A DNA stretch of 64,000 bases from Ferrimonas balearica DSM 9799 (GTDB lineage Bacteria > Pseudomonadota > Gammaproteobacteria > Enterobacterales > Shewanellaceae): NCBI RefSeq assembly GCF_000148645.1, contig NC_014541.1, forward strand, positions 3,061,139-3,125,138, read 5' to 3'. Position 1 is the first letter of the stretch. Each line of letters begins with the position of its first letter. Under the pieces are notes generated by a model. It was not told where the DNA came from, did not search any database, and saw nothing but the letters and a program-made list of their open reading frames with translations. Positions 28,828 to 38,080 of the stretch are shown piece by piece. Position numbers and translations under genes: made by a program.

Positions 28828-29880
28828 ATGACACTTTTGATCATCTACGTCACCGTCGCCATCGGCGTGTCGTTTATCTGCAGTATTTTTGAAGCGGTTC
28901 TGCTCAGTGTAACCCCTTCTTACATCGCGGGCCTTCGGGCCGAGCGACCCAAAGCGGCGGCCAACCTGGCTGAGCTGAAAGACAATGTCGAAGCCCCGCT
29001 GGTCGGGATCCTGACTCTGAATACCATCGCCCACACCGCCGGCGCTGCCGGTGCAGGCGCCCAGGCCACCATCGTGTTTGGCAGCGAAGCACTGGGCATC
29101 TTCTCGGCGGTGCTGACCTTCGGCATCCTGTTCTTCTCTGAGATCATCCCGAAAACCCTGGGTGCCAACTACTGGCGTACCCTGGCACCAACCGCCGCCG
29201 TGATCCTCAAAGGCATGGTGGTTGTGTGCAAGCCGTTGATCTGGATGTCGATGCGCATCACCTCACTGATGGGCAAAGGCGAAGCCGGTCATTACGTCCG
29301 TGCCGAAATGTCCGCCATGGCCGACATCGGTGCCGAATCCGGTGAACTGAACGAGCAGGAATCCAACATCCTTAAGCAGATGCTGAAAGCCCGTTCTGTG
29401 CCGGTCAGCGCGATCATGACCCCGCGTACCGTGATCCACTCTGTCAGCCAGAACATGACCCTGACCGAGTTTACTCACCTGCACGGTAAACGCCGCTTCT
29501 CCCGCATTCCGGTGTTCGATGAGGACAGCGATGACATCGTGGGTTACATCAACCGCTCTGAAGCCCTGCTGGCAGAGAAGCACACCCCGGACGCATCGCT
29601 GAAGTCGATCCGCCACAGCATCACCGCCGTGCCGGAAACCGCCCGCCTGATGAGCCTGTTTGAGTCCCTGCTGAAAAAGCACACCCAGATCGCCATCGTG
29701 GTGGACGAATACGGCAGCGTAATGGGTCTGGTGACCATGGAGGACATCGTCGAGTCCCTGCTCGGTCTGGAGATTGTTGACCTGAGCGACCCGGCCACCG
29801 ACATGCAGCAGGTTGCCCGCAAGCTGTGGGAACACCGCCAGAAGCAACGCAAGATCCGCATCAGCCGCGACCAGGACTGA
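28828..29880 (+). CDS. CNNM/CBS-domain transporter-like membrane protein (hemolysin-like family)
   Basis: 350 residues. The N-terminal DUF21/CNNM domain has four hydrophobic segments (about 1-25, 58-80, 88-110, 118-140) and the motif FFSEIIPKTLGANYW. Two CBS domains follow (about 190-250 and 255-310, with IMTPRTVIHSV and VVDEYGSVMGLVTMEDIVESLLG). The C-terminal CorC_HlyC domain of longer relatives is missing; the protein ends soon after the second CBS. Family members export Mg2+ or Co2+ or regulate its efflux. It is divergent from rlmN, with TAAAAT at 28774-28779 as a possible -10. Confidence 0.85.
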   Translation: MTLLIIYVTVAIGVSFICSIFEAVLLSVTPSYIAGLRAERPKAAANLAELKDNVEAPLVGILTLNTIAHTAGAAGAGAQATIVFGSEALGIFSAVLTFGILFFSEIIPKTLGANYWRTLAPTAAVILKGMVVVCKPLIWMSMRITSLMGKGEAGHYVRAEMSAMADIGAESGELNEQESNILKQMLKARSVPVSAIMTPRTVIHSVSQNMTLTEFTHLHGKRRFSRIPVFDEDSDDIVGYINRSEALLAEKHTPDASLKSIRHSITAVPETARLMSLFESLLKKHTQIAIVVDEYGSVMGLVTMEDIVESLLGLEIVDLSDPATDMQQVARKLWEHRQKQRKIRISRDQD

Positions 29881-29889
29881 TGACACAGA

Positions 29890-29924
29890 CACAAAAAAAG
29901 CGCCCCTCGGGGCGCTTTTTTTTT
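29890..29924. terminator. Bidirectional terminator between the CNNM gene and ndk
   Basis: GCGCCCC/GGGGCGC with seven A on the left and nine T on the right. It can end both convergent genes. Confidence 0.92.
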
Positions 29925-29938
29925 GACCAGCGTATCGC

Positions 29939-30370
29939 TTAGCGAGTGCGCGGGCAGATCTCTTCAGCAGAGAAGAAGTACGCGATTTCGCGCTCGGCAG
30001 AAGCCAGGGCGTCGGAACCGTGTACGGCGTTCTCGTCGATGCTGTTGGCGTAGTCGCTGCGCAGGGTACCGCGAGCAGCGTCAGCCGGGTTGGTGGCGCC
30101 CATGATTTCGCGGTTGGCCAGAACGGCGTTCTCACCTTCCAGAACCTGAACCATGATCGGGCCAGAGGTCATGAAATCAACCAGGGCGCCGAAGAACGGA
30201 CGCTCTTTGTGCTCAGCGTAGAAGCCTTCAGCTTGCTCGCGAGTCAGGTGAACCATTTTGGAGGCAACGATCTTCAGACCAGCGGACTCGAAACGGTTGT
30301 AGATAGCGCCGATCAGGTTTTTCGCTACGGCGTCAGGTTTGATGATGGAAAAAGTGCGCTCAAGGGCCAT
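29939..30370 (-). CDS. ndk: Nucleoside diphosphate kinase
   Basis: 143 residues from the ATG at 30370 (GGAG upstream), identical in length to the E. coli enzyme; an earlier in-frame ATG adds four residues. The active-site His lies in NAVHGSD, and the nucleotide-binding N-terminus reads [12 protein letters not shown]. It transfers gamma-phosphate between nucleoside di- and triphosphates to balance NTP pools. On the minus strand TATAAT lies at 30414-30419, 44 bases upstream, a likely -10. Confidence 0.98.
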   Translation of the reverse strand: MALERTFSIIKPDAVAKNLIGAIYNRFESAGLKIVASKMVHLTREQAEGFYAEHKERPFFGALVDFMTSGPIMVQVLEGENAVLANREIMGATNPADAARGTLRSDYANSIDENAVHGSDALASAEREIAYFFSAEEICPRTR

Positions 30371-30460
30371 CGTCCACTCCATGTTGTATTCGGACAGTAA
30401 TTTCTCGGCGCGGATTATATGCTAACTCCCGCCGCAAACACAGCCCCCTGTCACAGACAG

Positions 30461-30484
30461 CAAAAAGCCGGGCTGGGCCCGGCT
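30461..30484 (-). terminator. Terminator of the unknown Rossmann-like gene
   Basis: AGCCGGG/CCCGGCT, with TTTTT following on the minus strand. It lies 30 bases beyond the stop codon of the 30514-31065 gene. Confidence 0.82.
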
Positions 30485-30513
30485 CTCATTTCATGGCTTT
30501 GGCTTGCGCCGCA

Positions 30514-31065
30514 TCACCATTTGGCGACGTACTTCACACCCACCCAAGCGCAATGCTTGTCGCAGTTTCGACGGTAGCGGGTTACAAAGCCTTTCTGGTT
30601 CGCGCAGGCGATGGCCGAATTCAGCTGTTCTCCCTCCCCTTTGGGCAGAGTGAGCATTAATCGACCGCCGTTACCCAAACGACGCCAGGATTGGTCCATC
30701 AACGGCTCATAGGGTTCGGTCAGGCGCTCCGGCAGGATGGCGATAGCGTCACACTGCTGCAGGTCAGCACTGGGGCCGGGAGCCACCACTTTCACCTGAG
30801 GCAGCAGGGTGAGATCACGTTGCAGGCTTTGGCGCTCGATGTCACTGACACCGGGCTCAGTCAACACGGTAACCTGACCGGTCTGGCCAACGGCCATGGC
30901 CAGCATCTCAACGATACCGAGGGCATGGGTGCCCATCAGCAAGACGTGTTCACCGCGTTTCAGGCACAACTTACGCAGCAGAAAGCGCAGCTGCCAAAGA
31001 GACAAAGTGCTTTCAACAGGGGATTGCACCTGTTGAGGTTCGATACTGCGGACAATTGGAGTCAT
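30514..31065 (-). CDS. Unknown protein with a methyltransferase-like Rossmann fold
   Basis: 183 residues that I cannot assign to a named family. Residues 38-68 (GEHVLLMGTHALGIVEMLAMAVGQTGQVTVLTE) follow the pattern of SAM-binding motif I (strand, glycine turn, helix, acidic end of strand 2), though the glycine loop is degenerate. NGGRLMLTLPKGEGE resembles a later Rossmann strand. Cysteines cluster at 156-171 (ACANQKGF, RRNCDKHCAW). No signal peptide is present. It has a private terminator. It may be a divergent or inactive methyltransferase; this is inference. Confidence 0.65.
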   Translation of the reverse strand: MTPIVRSIEPQQVQSPVESTLSLWQLRFLLRKLCLKRGEHVLLMGTHALGIVEMLAMAVGQTGQVTVLTEPGVSDIERQSLQRDLTLLPQVKVVAPGPSADLQQCDAIAILPERLTEPYEPLMDQSWRRLGNGGRLMLTLPKGEGEQLNSAIACANQKGFVTRYRRNCDKHCAWVGVKYVAKW

Positions 31066-31383
31066 TGTTGTCTCCGCAAGGCGTTTTTAAGAGTTATGAG
31101 AGAAGGCTCAGAGTCTGCAAGATGCAGATTCTCTGGCTAATAAAGCGACAACCAAGTGCCCAACATAAAGTGTACCGGGTGCAAAAAAAACCCCCATCGA
31201 TGGATTTTTTCTCACTCTGCGACTAGCAATATTCCTAAGTCCTTCACAGGTCACAAAAAGTGGTTGTGACACTACTCTTATTTCATTTGTAAGTTGGAAT
31301 GGTCGCCCCGCCCAAACTGCGAAAAAATGACGGTTGCGTCACGGATCCGAACCAAAACCGTGCAGCGCCCCTTTTTAGGGCAA
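31066..31383. other. Intergenic region with two hairpins, no gene
   Basis: About 320 bases upstream of the unknown gene and beyond iscX. An imperfect hairpin lies at 31110-31134 (TCTGCA/TGCAGA core). A perfect 7-bp inverted repeat lies at 31250-31270 (GTCACAA, 7-base centre, TTGTGAC). Either could be regulatory; no gene is supported. Confidence 0.45.
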
Positions 31384-31410
31384 TAAAAAACGGAGCCCGA
31401 AGGCTCCGTC
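31384..31410 (-). terminator. Terminator of the isc operon
   Basis: ACGGAGCC/GGCTCCGT with a CGAA loop, followed on the minus strand by TTTTTTATTG. It lies a few bases past the iscX stop. Confidence 0.92.
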
Positions 31411-31413
31411 TGC

Positions 31414-31614
31414 TTAATCCATCTCGTCGATCCAGGCCTGCTGGATGGCTTCGAGGATCTTCTCACCGCAGTGGTCAGGGTCGTCATCAAACTCATCCAG
31501 CGCCAGTACCCATTCCCGTAAATCGGTAAAGCGCACCAGGGTGGGGTCCACCTCGGGTTTCTGCTCTGCCAGTTCGATGGCAATGTCCTGTACATCAATC
31601 CATTTCAGGCCCAT
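31414..31614 (-). CDS. iscX: IscX, iron-sulfur assembly accessory protein
   Basis: 66 residues, acidic, with the family pattern MGLKWIDVQDIAIELAE, DPTLVRFTDLREWVLAL and DDDPDHCGEKILEAIQQAWIDE. It binds IscS and iron and modulates cluster assembly. It is the last gene of the isc operon, 9 bases after fdx. Confidence 0.95.
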   Translation of the reverse strand: MGLKWIDVQDIAIELAEQKPEVDPTLVRFTDLREWVLALDEFDDDPDHCGEKILEAIQQAWIDEMD

Positions 31615-31623
31615 GGGATCTCC

Positions 31624-31962
31624 TTAGTGGTTTTCAGATACCTGGTTGATGGTGTAGCGCGGGATCTCAACCACCAGATCCTCATCCGCGACACGCGCCT
31701 GGCAAGAGAGACGGGACTCCGGCTCAAGACCCCAGGCTTTGTCCAGCATGTCGTCTTCCAGCTCGTCGCTCTCTTCCAGCGAATCAAAGCCTTCACGCAC
31801 AACGCAGTGGCAGGTGGTGCAAGCGCAGGACTTCTCGCAGGCGTGCTCAATGTGGATGCCATTTTTCAGTGCCACATCCAGAATGGTTTCACCGGCCTGG
31901 GCTTCCACTTCCAAGCCGTTAGGACACAGTTCCTGGTGGGGTAAAAAGACGAGTTTCGGCAT
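31624..31962 (-). CDS. fdx: Isc-type 2Fe-2S ferredoxin
   Basis: 112 residues. Cluster ligands are Cys42, Cys48, Cys51 and Cys87 (HACEKSCACTTCHC and RLSCQAR), in the adrenodoxin-type pattern of E. coli Fdx. It donates electrons for cluster assembly on IscU/IscS. It lies 9 bases after hscA and 9 before iscX. Confidence 0.97.
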   Translation of the reverse strand: MPKLVFLPHQELCPNGLEVEAQAGETILDVALKNGIHIEHACEKSCACTTCHCVVREGFDSLEESDELEDDMLDKAWGLEPESRLSCQARVADEDLVVEIPRYTINQVSENH

Positions 31963-31971
31963 CGTATCCTC

Positions 31972-33822
31972 TTATACGTTATCCACGGACTGGCCCGACA
32001 GCGCGCGGCGGATGGCCAGGTCCATGCGGCGAGCGGCGAAATCGCCACTGGCCTTGTCCAGAGCCTCGATGGCGGCCTTGATGGCTTCACCGTCGGTGCC
32101 CTCACACAGGGTTGTAAGTTCGCTCATGCGGGTTTCGAGATCAGCCCGCTCTTCGGCGTTCAGCAGTTCGTCACCGTCTTCGGCCAGGCCACGGCCCAGG
32201 CTCTCGATAACGCGACCCGCCTCGATGCGCTGTTCGGTCAGCATCCGCTTCACGATGTCATCCTTGGCGTGGGTCATGGAATCTTTCAGCATCTGCATCA
32301 CTTCGCCGTCGGAGAGGCCGAAGGAGGGCTTCACTTCGATGGCCGCCTGCACGCCGGAGGTTTTCTCCATCGCGGTCACGCTGAGCAGACCATCGGCATC
32401 GACCTGGAAGGTCACGCGGATCACCGCGGTACCGGCCGCCATCGGCGGAATGCCCTGCAGCACAAAGCGCGCCAGTGAGCGGCAGTCATCCACCATCTCA
32501 CGCTCGCCCTGCACCACGTGGATTGCCATCGCGGTCTGGCCATCCTTAAAGGTGGTGAACTCCTGGGCACGGGCCACCGGGATGGTGGTATTACGCGGCA
32601 CCACCTTCTCAGTCAGGCCGCCCATGGTTTCCAGACCCAGGGACAGCGGCAGCACGTCCAGCAGCAGCATGTCGGAATCCGGTTTGTTGCCGGCCAGGAT
32701 GTCCGCCTGCACCGCAGCACCGATAGCGACCACGCGGTCAGGGTCGATGCTGGTCAGGGGCTCACGACCATAGAATTCGCCGACGGCACTGCGAACGCGG
32801 GGCACGCGGGTGGAACCGCCCACCATCACCACTTCCAGCACTTCGTCTTTATCGACACCGGCGTCTTTCAGGCAGCGGCGGCAAGCGAGCAGCGTCTGCT
32901 TGATCAGCGGTTCAATCAGGGCGTCGAAGTCGGCGCGGGTGATCTCACCCTGCCATTCGCCCAGTTGAGCGGTCACGCTGTCGTTGTCGGTCAACGCTTC
33001 TTTGATGCGGCAGGCTTCCACCAGTACCGCACGCTGAAGGCCGGCGCTGTCGATGTCAATGCCGGCGCGGCGGGCCAGCTCGTCGGCCAGCAGGTGGTCG
33101 AAGTCATCGCCGCCAAGCGCGGAGTCGCCGCCGGTGGCCATCACTTCAAACACGCCCTTGTTCAGGCGCAGGATGGAGATGTCGAAGGTACCACCACCGA
33201 GGTCATACACCGCGATAACGCCTTCCTGACCGGAGTCGAGGCCGTAAGCGATGGCAGCGGCGGTGGGTTCGTTCAGCAGGCGCAGCACCTTAACGCCGAT
33301 CAGTTCTGCGGCGTCTTTGGTGCCCTGACGCTGGGCGTCATCAAAGTAGGCCGGCACGGTGATGACCGCACCGGTCAGGTCACCACCCAGGGTCTCTTCC
33401 GCGCGCTGGATCAGCGGGCGCAGCACCTCGGCAGAGACCTGGATCGGGTTGACCCGGCCCTGGCGGGTCTCAAACAGCGGCAGGCCGTTGTCGGACGCGG
33501 CCAGTTGATAAGGCAGTTTGGGGTAACGCCCCTGAACGTCCGCCAGAGAGCGGCCAAGGAAGCGTTTTACCGAGATGATGGTGTTGTGGGGGTCGTTGAC
33601 CGCCTGAGCCTGGGCTTCGAAGCCAGTGCTCAGCCCCTGCTCCAGATAACGCACCACGGAAGGCATACGATGACGGCCTTCGGCGTCCGGGAGGGTATCG
33701 GCCTGACCGCTGCGAACCGCAGCGACCAGAGAATTGGTGGTGCCGAGGTCGATGCCTACAGCCAGCTTATGCTGGTGAGGCGCGGCGCTCTGGCCGGGCT
33801 CGGCGATTTGCAGTAGTGCCAT
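31972..33822 (-). CDS. hscA: Fe-S assembly chaperone HscA (Hsp70 type)
   Basis: 616 residues, the usual length. The Hsp70 nucleotide domain has [44 protein letters not shown] and [13 protein letters not shown]. The substrate-binding domain and helical lid follow. HscA with HscB releases the assembled cluster from IscU by acting on its LPPVK motif. It lies 20 bases after hscB. Confidence 0.97.
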   Translation of the reverse strand: MALLQIAEPGQSAAPHQHKLAVGIDLGTTNSLVAAVRSGQADTLPDAEGRHRMPSVVRYLEQGLSTGFEAQAQAVNDPHNTIISVKRFLGRSLADVQGRYPKLPYQLAASDNGLPLFETRQGRVNPIQVSAEVLRPLIQRAEETLGGDLTGAVITVPAYFDDAQRQGTKDAAELIGVKVLRLLNEPTAAAIAYGLDSGQEGVIAVYDLGGGTFDISILRLNKGVFEVMATGGDSALGGDDFDHLLADELARRAGIDIDSAGLQRAVLVEACRIKEALTDNDSVTAQLGEWQGEITRADFDALIEPLIKQTLLACRRCLKDAGVDKDEVLEVVMVGGSTRVPRVRSAVGEFYGREPLTSIDPDRVVAIGAAVQADILAGNKPDSDMLLLDVLPLSLGLETMGGLTEKVVPRNTTIPVARAQEFTTFKDGQTAMAIHVVQGEREMVDDCRSLARFVLQGIPPMAAGTAVIRVTFQVDADGLLSVTAMEKTSGVQAAIEVKPSFGLSDGEVMQMLKDSMTHAKDDIVKRMLTEQRIEAGRVIESLGRGLAEDGDELLNAEERADLETRMSELTTLCEGTDGEAIKAAIEALDKASGDFAARRMDLAIRRALSGQSVDNV

Positions 33823-33842
33823 GATGCTGTGTTATCCGTCGC

Positions 33843-34358
33843 TCACTGCGCCCACTGCTCTTCCAGCAGGGACAGCTCGTCTTCCAGTTTATGGATGAAT
33901 TTGAGTTTTCGCACCGTGTCGGCGGCGCCATCCCACTGCTGCTCTGCGAATTGACGCTGGAACTCAGCGAACATCGCTTTGCGGTCGCCAGCCAGGCGGT
34001 CGGCCAGGTCCATGGCAGCGCTTTCGGGGTCGGCACTGTCGGGCAGTTCCGCCATCGCTTCGCGCAGCTCCAGCTGCTCCATCAGGAACATCGGGTCCTT
34101 GATGGTGGTGGACTCACCGCGCAGCTCCAGCCCGTTCAGGCGAAGCAGGTATTCGGCACGGCCAAGGGGCGATTTAAGAGTTTGGAAGGCGTCGTTGATT
34201 TCGGCGGTTTTCTGAACCGCCATCAGGCGTTCTTGCTCACGGGCAGAAGCGAAATTGTCAGGATGGACCGCCCGTTGCAGCTCGCGATAGCGGCTGGCCA
34301 GGGCGGCTCCGTCAATTTCGAAACCCAGAGGCAGGCCAAAGAGTTCGAAGTAGTTCAT
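33843..34358 (-). CDS. hscB: Co-chaperone HscB (J-domain protein)
   Basis: 171 residues from the ATG at 34358, giving the expected MNYFELFGLP start; the frame extends 11 codons upstream into iscA but without a ribosome site. The J domain keeps HPD (in AVHPDNFAS). The C-terminal three-helix bundle binds IscU. It stimulates HscA ATPase. The start lies 2 bases beyond the iscA stop codon, so translation is probably coupled. Confidence 0.97.
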   Translation of the reverse strand: MNYFELFGLPLGFEIDGAALASRYRELQRAVHPDNFASAREQERLMAVQKTAEINDAFQTLKSPLGRAEYLLRLNGLELRGESTTIKDPMFLMEQLELREAMAELPDSADPESAAMDLADRLAGDRKAMFAEFQRQFAEQQWDGAADTVRKLKFIHKLEDELSLLEEQWAQ

Positions 34359-34360
34359 GG

Positions 34361-34684
34361 TCAGACGGTAAAGCTCTCGCCGCAACCACACTCCCCTTTG
34401 GCGTTGGGGTTCTCAAACTTGAAGCCCTCGTTGAGGCCCTCTTTGACGTAATCCACCTCGAGCCCGTCGAGATACACCAGGCTCTTGGCGTCAATGATGA
34501 GGTTGACCCCCTGGGCTTCGATCACCTCGTCGCCCGGGCTCAGGTCGTCAACGAACTCCAGCACGTAGGCCAGACCCGAACAACCAGAGGTTTTCAGACC
34601 CAACCGCAGGCCAATCCCCTTGCCCCGATTTTTCAGGTAGGTTTTGACGCGCTCAGCAGCGGCTTCGGTCAGCGAAATGCCCAT
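34361..34684 (-). CDS. iscA: A-type iron-sulfur carrier IscA
   Basis: 107 residues from the ATG at 34684 (GGAG upstream), the exact E. coli length. The three cluster or iron ligands are Cys35 (TSGCSGLAY) and the pair in [10 protein letters not shown] (Cys99, Cys101). It carries Fe-S clusters from IscU to 4Fe-4S targets. It lies 19 bases after iscU. Confidence 0.97.
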   Translation of the reverse strand: MGISLTEAAAERVKTYLKNRGKGIGLRLGLKTSGCSGLAYVLEFVDDLSPGDEVIEAQGVNLIIDAKSLVYLDGLEVDYVKEGLNEGFKFENPNAKGECGCGESFTV

Positions 34685-34703
34685 GGGTACAACTCCAGCT
34701 TGA

Positions 34704-35087
34704 TTACTTGTCTTGCTTGCTCTTGTAGTCCGCAATGGCCGCCTTAATGGCGTCCTCTGCCAGGATAGAGCAGTGAATTTTCACCGGCGGCAAGGCCAGC
34801 TCTTCAGCAATGGCGGTGTTCTTGATCTGCTCCGCTTCATCCAGGGTTTTACCCTTCACCCATTCGGTGACCAGGGAGCTGGAAGCGATGGCGCTGCCAC
34901 AACCGTAAGTCTTGAACTTGGCGTCTTCAATCACGCCGCCTTCGCTGATCTTCAGTTGCAGCTTCATTACGTCACCACAAGCGGGCGCACCCACCATGCC
35001 GGTGGCCACGTTCGGGTCGTTCTTGTCGAACGAGCCAACGTTGCGCGGGTTTTCGTAGTGGTCGATAACTTTATCACTGTAAGCCAT
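34704..35087 (-). CDS. iscU: Iron-sulfur scaffold protein IscU
   Basis: 127 residues from the ATG at 35087 (TTGGAGTTAGTC upstream). The scaffold cysteines are Cys37 (GAPACGDVM), the one in [11 protein letters not shown] near 63 and the one in KIHCSILAE near 106. The HscA recognition motif LPPVK is intact just before the last Cys. Clusters are built here from IscS sulfur. Confidence 0.98.
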   Translation of the reverse strand: MAYSDKVIDHYENPRNVGSFDKNDPNVATGMVGAPACGDVMKLQLKISEGGVIEDAKFKTYGCGSAIASSSLVTEWVKGKTLDEAEQIKNTAIAEELALPPVKIHCSILAEDAIKAAIADYKSKQDK

Positions 35088-35154
35088 GACTAACTCCAAT
35101 ACTTACTCTGTTCGTGAGGGCGATCCCGCCTTAATGACGGGACCCCGAAAACCC

Positions 35155-36369
35155 TTAGTGGGCGGTCCATTCCACCTTGGACAGGTCAACCCCGTCCTTA
35201 AACATCTCCCACAGCGGGGACATGTCGCGCAGCTTACCGATGGCATCGTTGATGATGCTGACGGCGTAGTCCACTTCCTCTTCAGTGGTGAAGCGACCAA
35301 TGGAGAATCGGATGGAGCTGTGTGCCAGCTCGTCGTTCAGGCCCAGGGCACGCAGCACGTAGCTCGGCTCCAGAGACGCTGAGGTACAGGCACTGCCGGA
35401 GGAGACGGCCAGGTCTTTCAGGGCCATGATCAGGGACTCACCTTCAACAAAGTTGAAGCTGACGTTGAGGTTACCGGCCACACGTTGCTCGATGTCACCG
35501 TTGACGTACACCTCTTCCATGTCCTTGATGCCGTTCCACAGACGGTTACGCAGCGCCAGGATGCGGTCGTTCTCAGACGCCATCTCGGCTTTGGCGATGC
35601 GGGCAGCTTCGCCCAGGCCCACGATCTGGTGGGTCGCCAGGGTGCCGGAGCGCATGCCGCGCTCGTGGCCACCGCCGTGCATCTGGGCTTCCAGACGAAC
35701 GCGGGGCTTACGACGTACGTACAGGGCACCGATGCCCTTGGGGCCGTACATCTTGTGGCCGGAGATGGAGATCAGGTCGACCTTCATGGTTTTCACGTCC
35801 AGCGGGATCTTACCGGCGCTCTGAGCCGCATCCACGTGCAGCAGAATGCCTTTGGCGCGACACAGTTCGCCGATGGCGGCGATATCGTGGATCACACCGA
35901 TCTCGTTGTTCACGTGCATGATGGAAACCAGAATGGTGTCTTCACGCATCGCTTCTTCGAAGCGGGTCAGCGGGATGATGCCGTTGGCGTCCGGCTCCAG
36001 GTAGGTCACTTCGTAACCTTCGCGCTCGAGCTGACGAGTGGTATCCAGTACCGCTTTGTGTTCGGTTTTGCTGGTGATGATGTGCTTGCCCTTCTTACCG
36101 TAGAAGTGGGCCACACCTTTGATCGCCAGGTTGTTGGATTCGGTTGCGCCGGAGGTGAAGACGATCTCGCGGGGATCGGCGTTGATCAGCTCAGCCACCT
36201 GGTTACGGGCCACGTCCACGGCCTCTTCGGCTTGCCAGCCAAAGCGGTGGGAGCGAGACGCCGGGTTACCAAAGTTACCGTCCGGGGTCAGGTATTTAAT
36301 CATCTCCTCGGCGACACGGGGGTCGGTCGGAGTGGTGGCGGAATAATCAAAATAGATCGGGAGTTTCAT
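35155..36369 (-). CDS. iscS: Cysteine desulfurase IscS
   Basis: 404 residues from the ATG at 36369, the exact E. coli length, with AGAAGA upstream. The start is [19 protein letters not shown]. The PLP lysine lies in [12 protein letters not shown] and the catalytic Cys in the mobile loop [17 protein letters not shown]. It supplies sulfur for Fe-S clusters and tRNA thiolation. It is the second gene of the operon; the open frame extends 43 codons upstream into iscR but is not a plausible start. Confidence 0.98.
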   Translation of the reverse strand: MKLPIYFDYSATTPTDPRVAEEMIKYLTPDGNFGNPASRSHRFGWQAEEAVDVARNQVAELINADPREIVFTSGATESNNLAIKGVAHFYGKKGKHIITSKTEHKAVLDTTRQLEREGYEVTYLEPDANGIIPLTRFEEAMREDTILVSIMHVNNEIGVIHDIAAIGELCRAKGILLHVDAAQSAGKIPLDVKTMKVDLISISGHKMYGPKGIGALYVRRKPRVRLEAQMHGGGHERGMRSGTLATHQIVGLGEAARIAKAEMASENDRILALRNRLWNGIKDMEEVYVNGDIEQRVAGNLNVSFNFVEGESLIMALKDLAVSSGSACTSASLEPSYVLRALGLNDELAHSSIRFSIGRFTTEEEVDYAVSIINDAIGKLRDMSPLWEMFKDGVDLSKVEWTAH

Positions 36370-36433
36370 CTTCTTCTCCGCTTGCGGGCCGGTCAAATGT
36401 GGTACCGGCGAAGTACAACATAAAAGCGTGTGT

Positions 36434-36895
36434 TCAGGCGCGAGCCTGAACCCGGGTCTGGGCCTGCTCTTGGCGCAGGCTGACCACCTGGACATCACGA
36501 TTGGCCATCAAATCGGCCAGGCTGATGCCGTTCAAAAAACTGGAGATGCGATCACTGAGATCGCCCCACAATGAGTGGGTCAGGCACCGGGCGCCGCCCT
36601 GGCAATTGCTCTTGCCGTGGCAACGGGTGGCATCGACGGATTCATCCACCGCATGCACCACCATACCGACAGCGATCTCCGCCGCCGGACGGCCCAGCAG
36701 GTAGCCACCGCCTGGTCCACGAACACTGGACACCAGGCCATGCTTACGCAGCTTGGCGAACAACTGCTCCAGGTACGACAGGGAGATGCCCTGTCGCTCA
36801 GAGATGTCCGCCAGGGGCACCGGCCCTTCGGGGGAGTGCAGTGCCACGTCCAGGATGGCTGTCACCGCGTAGCGGCCTTTCGATGTGAGTCTCAT
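36434..36895 (-). CDS. iscR: Iron-sulfur-sensing Rrf2-family regulator IscR
   Basis: 153 residues from the ATG at 36895 (AGGAAG upstream). The winged helix is at 1-60 ([20 protein letters not shown]). The 2Fe-2S ligands are Cys92, Cys98, Cys104 and His107, in the same positions as E. coli. The holo-form represses the isc operon. Two IscR-like boxes directly upstream show self-regulation. Confidence 0.98.
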   Translation of the reverse strand: MRLTSKGRYAVTAILDVALHSPEGPVPLADISERQGISLSYLEQLFAKLRKHGLVSSVRGPGGGYLLGRPAAEIAVGMVVHAVDESVDATRCHGKSNCQGGARCLTHSLWGDLSDRISSFLNGISLADLMANRDVQVVSLRQEQAQTRVQARA

Positions 36896-36924
36896 GCCAA
36901 CTTCCTTCCTACTGTCTGCCGCCC

Positions 36925-36956
36925 AGTCTACATACCCGACCATTTTAGTCAAGTAT
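36925..36956 (-). promoter_or_regulatory. iscR promoter with near-consensus type 1 IscR box
   Basis: The box spans 36932-36956. On the minus strand it starts ATACTTGACT and ends GGTCGGGTAT, matching 24 of 25 positions of the type 1 consensus as I recall it. The -35 TTGACT (36947-36952) is inside the box and TAGACT (36925-36930) is a -10 after 16 bases, so holo-IscR would block RNA polymerase. Confidence 0.88.
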
Positions 36957-36981
36957 TAAACCCAGTAATCTACTCGGGATT
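36957..36981 (-). promoter_or_regulatory. Second, weaker IscR-like box
   Basis: Directly adjoining the first box and in the same register, it matches about 17 of 25 consensus positions, with core CCCGAGTAGATTACTGGG on the minus strand. It may be a secondary site for cooperative binding, as in the multi-site E. coli iscR promoter. Confidence 0.45.
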
Positions 36982-37024
36982 ATTTCAGGGAATACCCCGG
37001 CGGCGGGCCCGGGTATTTAACCCC

Positions 37025-37081
37025 ATTGACCGCTCGGGATCAATGACCGAACCCGCGGGAATTGACCGATTACATCGACCG
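37025..37081. repeat. Four direct repeats of an A-T-T-G-A-C-C-G motif upstream of iscR
   Basis: ATTGACCG (37025-37032), AATGACCG (37042-37049), ATTGACCG (37061-37068) and ATCGACCG (37074-37081) occur within 57 bases between trmJ and iscR. An inverted repeat AATACCC/GGGTATT lies just beside them (36991-37017). Function unknown. Confidence 0.5.
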
Positions 37082-37144
37082 GTTTTTTGAACTGGATCAC
37101 GGCATTGCGCCAACGCGGCGTGACAGGGCAGCAACTTCCTCGGT

Positions 37145-37879
37145 TCAACTGCCTTTTTTTCGACCAGTCGTCTTATCCACTGAGGTCAATACACCGCGAA
37201 GAATGGCCAGTTCGGTCTGCTCAGGACGAGCACGATTGAACAGGCGACGCAGCTTGTTCATCACCTGCCCGGGGTGGGCCTTAATGATAAAGCCGGTGTG
37301 GCTGAGGGTCTGTTCGAGGTGCTGGTACAGCCCCTCCATCTGGCCCTGAGTCGGGTATTCCACCTCGGCCTCCGGGCTGGGTTGCTCGGTCTGGGCCAGG
37401 TGAGCCATGCGGGTCTCATAGCTGAGCAGCTGCACCGCCTGGGCCAGGTTCAGGGAGCTGTATTCCGGGTTGGCGGGAATGCAGACGTGGTAATGGCACA
37501 TCTGCAGCTCTTCATTACTCAGTCCGGAATTCTCACGGCCAAACACCAGCGCCACCGGGCCGGTGTTGGCTTCGCTGGCCAGTTTGACCCCGGCTTCACG
37601 GGCGTCCAGCATGGGCCAGCTCAGGGTGCGACTGCGCGCGCTGGTGCCAATAACCAGTGAGCAATCGGCAATGGCGGACGCCAGATCGTCGGTGACCACC
37701 AGATTCTTAAGCAGGTCAGAGGCGCCCGCGGCCAGCGCAATGGACTGGCCATCCGGCGCCACTTTGGGTTCCGCCAGGAACAGTTGGGACAGGCCCATGG
37801 TTTTCATGGCACGGGCGGCGGAGCCGATGTTGCCGGGGTGGGTGGTGCCCACCAGGACGATACGGACGTTACTGAGCAT
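37145..37879 (-). CDS. trmJ: tRNA (cytidine/uridine-2'-O-)-methyltransferase TrmJ
   Basis: 244 residues from the ATG at 37879, giving [34 protein letters not shown]-fold motifs include [16 protein letters not shown] and [22 protein letters not shown], which form the SAM knot. It methylates position 32 of several tRNAs. It lies upstream of iscR, the usual trmJ-isc order, but 249 bases away with its own spacing. Confidence 0.96.
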   Translation of the reverse strand: MLSNVRIVLVGTTHPGNIGSAARAMKTMGLSQLFLAEPKVAPDGQSIALAAGASDLLKNLVVTDDLASAIADCSLVIGTSARSRTLSWPMLDAREAGVKLASEANTGPVALVFGRENSGLSNEELQMCHYHVCIPANPEYSSLNLAQAVQLLSYETRMAHLAQTEQPSPEAEVEYPTQGQMEGLYQHLEQTLSHTGFIIKAHPGQVMNKLRRLFNRARPEQTELAILRGVLTSVDKTTGRKKGS

Positions 37880-38080
37880 TCTCTGTGGCCGATAGGTCAA
37901 TTTCTGTGGTGGCGGAGTCTACCACAGCCACCGTCTATGCTAGATATCTATCCAACGGAAAGCGGGCGCGTGTGATGCAGTCGCTTGCACTGGGTGGCAG
38001 TTGCGGGTAGTATTTTGCGCCCTGCCGCAGGCGAGTGCCTGAGCCCGGCTCACCGTTCTTTCACATCCTGGGGTATCGAT

